Assembly: GCA_030490835.1 (NCBI GenBank)
Contig: CM059974.1
Coordinates: 1,991,501 to 2,055,500, forward strand
Origin: Annona cherimola
Taxonomy: Eukaryota; Streptophyta; Magnoliopsida; Magnoliales; Annonaceae
Length of the DNA stretch: 64,000 nucleotides
Direction of reading: 5' to 3'
The position numbers were made by a program, and so were the translations under genes. The notes beneath the pieces were generated by a model that was not told where the DNA came from, ran no database searches, and worked only from the letters and a program-made list of their open reading frames with translations. Shown here piece by piece: positions 62,662 through 64,000 of this stretch; the first letter of the stretch is position 1, and each line of letters begins with the position of its first letter.

Positions 62662-64000
62662 AAAAAGAAAAATAAGGCTCATATATACACATATATTCGT
62701 CATATGTAGAGGATGTATAACATGAAGAAAAGACAAGAGGTAAAAGAATGTCAAAATGGGAAATTTTTTGAAAAAAGTAATGACATAATATGAGATAATG
62801 GTTAGGAGTAAAGGAAATAGAGATAAATTAGCTAGGTTCGTTATATAGAAAGATTTGAAAATTGATTAAAAAGTAGAGGCAATAATAGGAAAAAAAAGCA
62901 GTTAGATAGTTAAGATATCAAATCATATTAATTGCATGCAAGTAGTGGGAAAGTTTGTTTGTTTTATTATTTATTTATTTATTTATTTTGCATCTTACAA
63001 AGCGGACCCTTACCATGACAATCCACAAAGTTTTAGAGTCTAGTAACAGAATTAGAAAATTGGCAAATCAATGTAAACAGAAAGATTAGTGTTGGGTTCC
63101 AAATTTTGCCAGGAGCTCATGGTTTTAATAGAAGGTACTGTTTAGGATGATTCATAAAGATAGAAAAAGAAAACAACAGATGATAAGAGATTAAAAAAAA
63201 CTAATAATCGCACCTAGATTCAAGCATCAGACAAGGAAATTTCTAGCACAATCTAAATCTGAAAAGAACCTCCAAATCCCTCCTAGATTTGAAAGCATGA
63301 GAGTAACTCTTCTGAGTATCGCTTCCAGATTTAAAAATCACCTCCACAATCGACTACCTAAACAAGAGGTTTGAGGAGAATTTCTGCAAACCATTCATAA
63401 ATTAAAGCATCAAACGTATGGAAATCATTCACACAAATCAAAATCTGAAAAGCTTCAAATGATATTGGCTGTTGATACATCTTAACAACATCACATTCAG
63501 TAACAAAGTTCTCCTAATAGCCAAGAAAAAAAGATCGTCAAAATATCTCTAAATCTCTTCATGAGGGCGCACAGGCCCTACTTAATGAACCAAAACTCAA
63601 AGAAAAAACAACAAAATTAAGTGACGAACCCAATGGGCTATCACATACGACTGTGTTCGCATAAACAGGATACTATTTGGTGAACCAAAATTGACCCAAT
63701 TCCCCAATAAAAACAACAAAGATACAAGATATCGGATCCAAAGGAATCTCTCAGTCTAATGCGTTGATGAATTAATATATGCAATCCAAACCATTTATTA
63801 TATTTTAAAAAATGTATGTTTAGCTAAGAATGTAGCTATCACAATAATAAAAGCTCTGATGGGCTACAAAACCAAAGCACTTAGAAGTAAACATGTTCAA
63901 CCCTATAAAAAAATTTATTTTTTCATAATTTATACTGTGCCCCGCCAAAACATATATGAATTTTTAAACCCGTTTATATCTAAACATACACTTCTAAACA
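62662..64000. other. Presumed LCMT1 intron to the window edge
   Basis: AT-rich, no exon matching the upstream LCMT1 sequence found. The next coding exon should end one base into phase with the C at 62089. An (ATTT)n tract lies at about 62969-62988. Confidence 0.5.

Noticed and set aside
1..64000. CRISPR arrays, operons, bacterial-type promoters, rRNA or intact tRNA genes
   Set aside because: None seen. The direct repeats present are transposon ends, microsatellites or tandem duplications, and the tRNA-like boxes belong to SINE candidates without a full cloverleaf.

Overview
This is nuclear DNA from a flowering plant. It holds spliced genes with GT-AG introns, an oleosin, a DUF630/DUF632 protein, a plant-type UCH3 and a MULE transposon. 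Most of the window is AT-rich and full of repeats. I cannot place the species from sequence alone.

Four host genes are clear, all on the minus strand. (1) 1-7241 is a UCH-L3-type ubiquitin C-terminal hydrolase (UCH3). Six exons were resolved, and the 3' end runs off the left edge. (2) 23288-23719 is a single-exon oleosin. ABRE/G-box and RY-type sites upstream fit seed expression. (3) 37383-43130 is a complete four-exon DUF630/DUF632 protein of 732 aa, of the NRG2-like family. (4) 56755-62089 holds the last seven exons of leucine carboxyl methyltransferase 1 (LCMT1/SBI1), which methylates the PP2A catalytic subunit. Its 5' exons lie beyond the right edge. The rest is mobile and repetitive DNA plus AT-rich spacer.

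The most distinctive element is a 6,048-bp Mutator-like element (MULE) at 12199-18246. It has 138-bp terminal inverted repeats that differ at one visible base, and a perfect 9-bp target-site duplication. Inside are a transposase on the plus strand with two premature TGA codons, and a convergent minus-strand gene for a small GRF-type zinc-finger/coiled-coil protein with a 1-nt frameshift. Between the left end and the transposase is a rearranged segment with a 267-codon open frame that I do not recognise. Near-identical ends around damaged genes suggest a young insertion moved in trans.

Other elements have definable ends. Two non-autonomous hAT elements have 8-bp TSDs (2317-3021 in a UCH3 intron; 32521-33455). 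A 5'-truncated RTE-clade LINE has a 20-bp TSD (26453-27357), and a decayed relative sits in an LCMT1 intron. A tRNA-type SINE has a 9-bp TSD and poly(A) tail (49563-49793). An element at 28656-29991 has matching inverted ends but no recognisable protein. Two MITE-like families recur: a roughly 270-bp family with GTGTTTGG-type ends, in at least seven places, and an AT-rich fold-back family in about eight. Some copies lie inside introns of the host genes.
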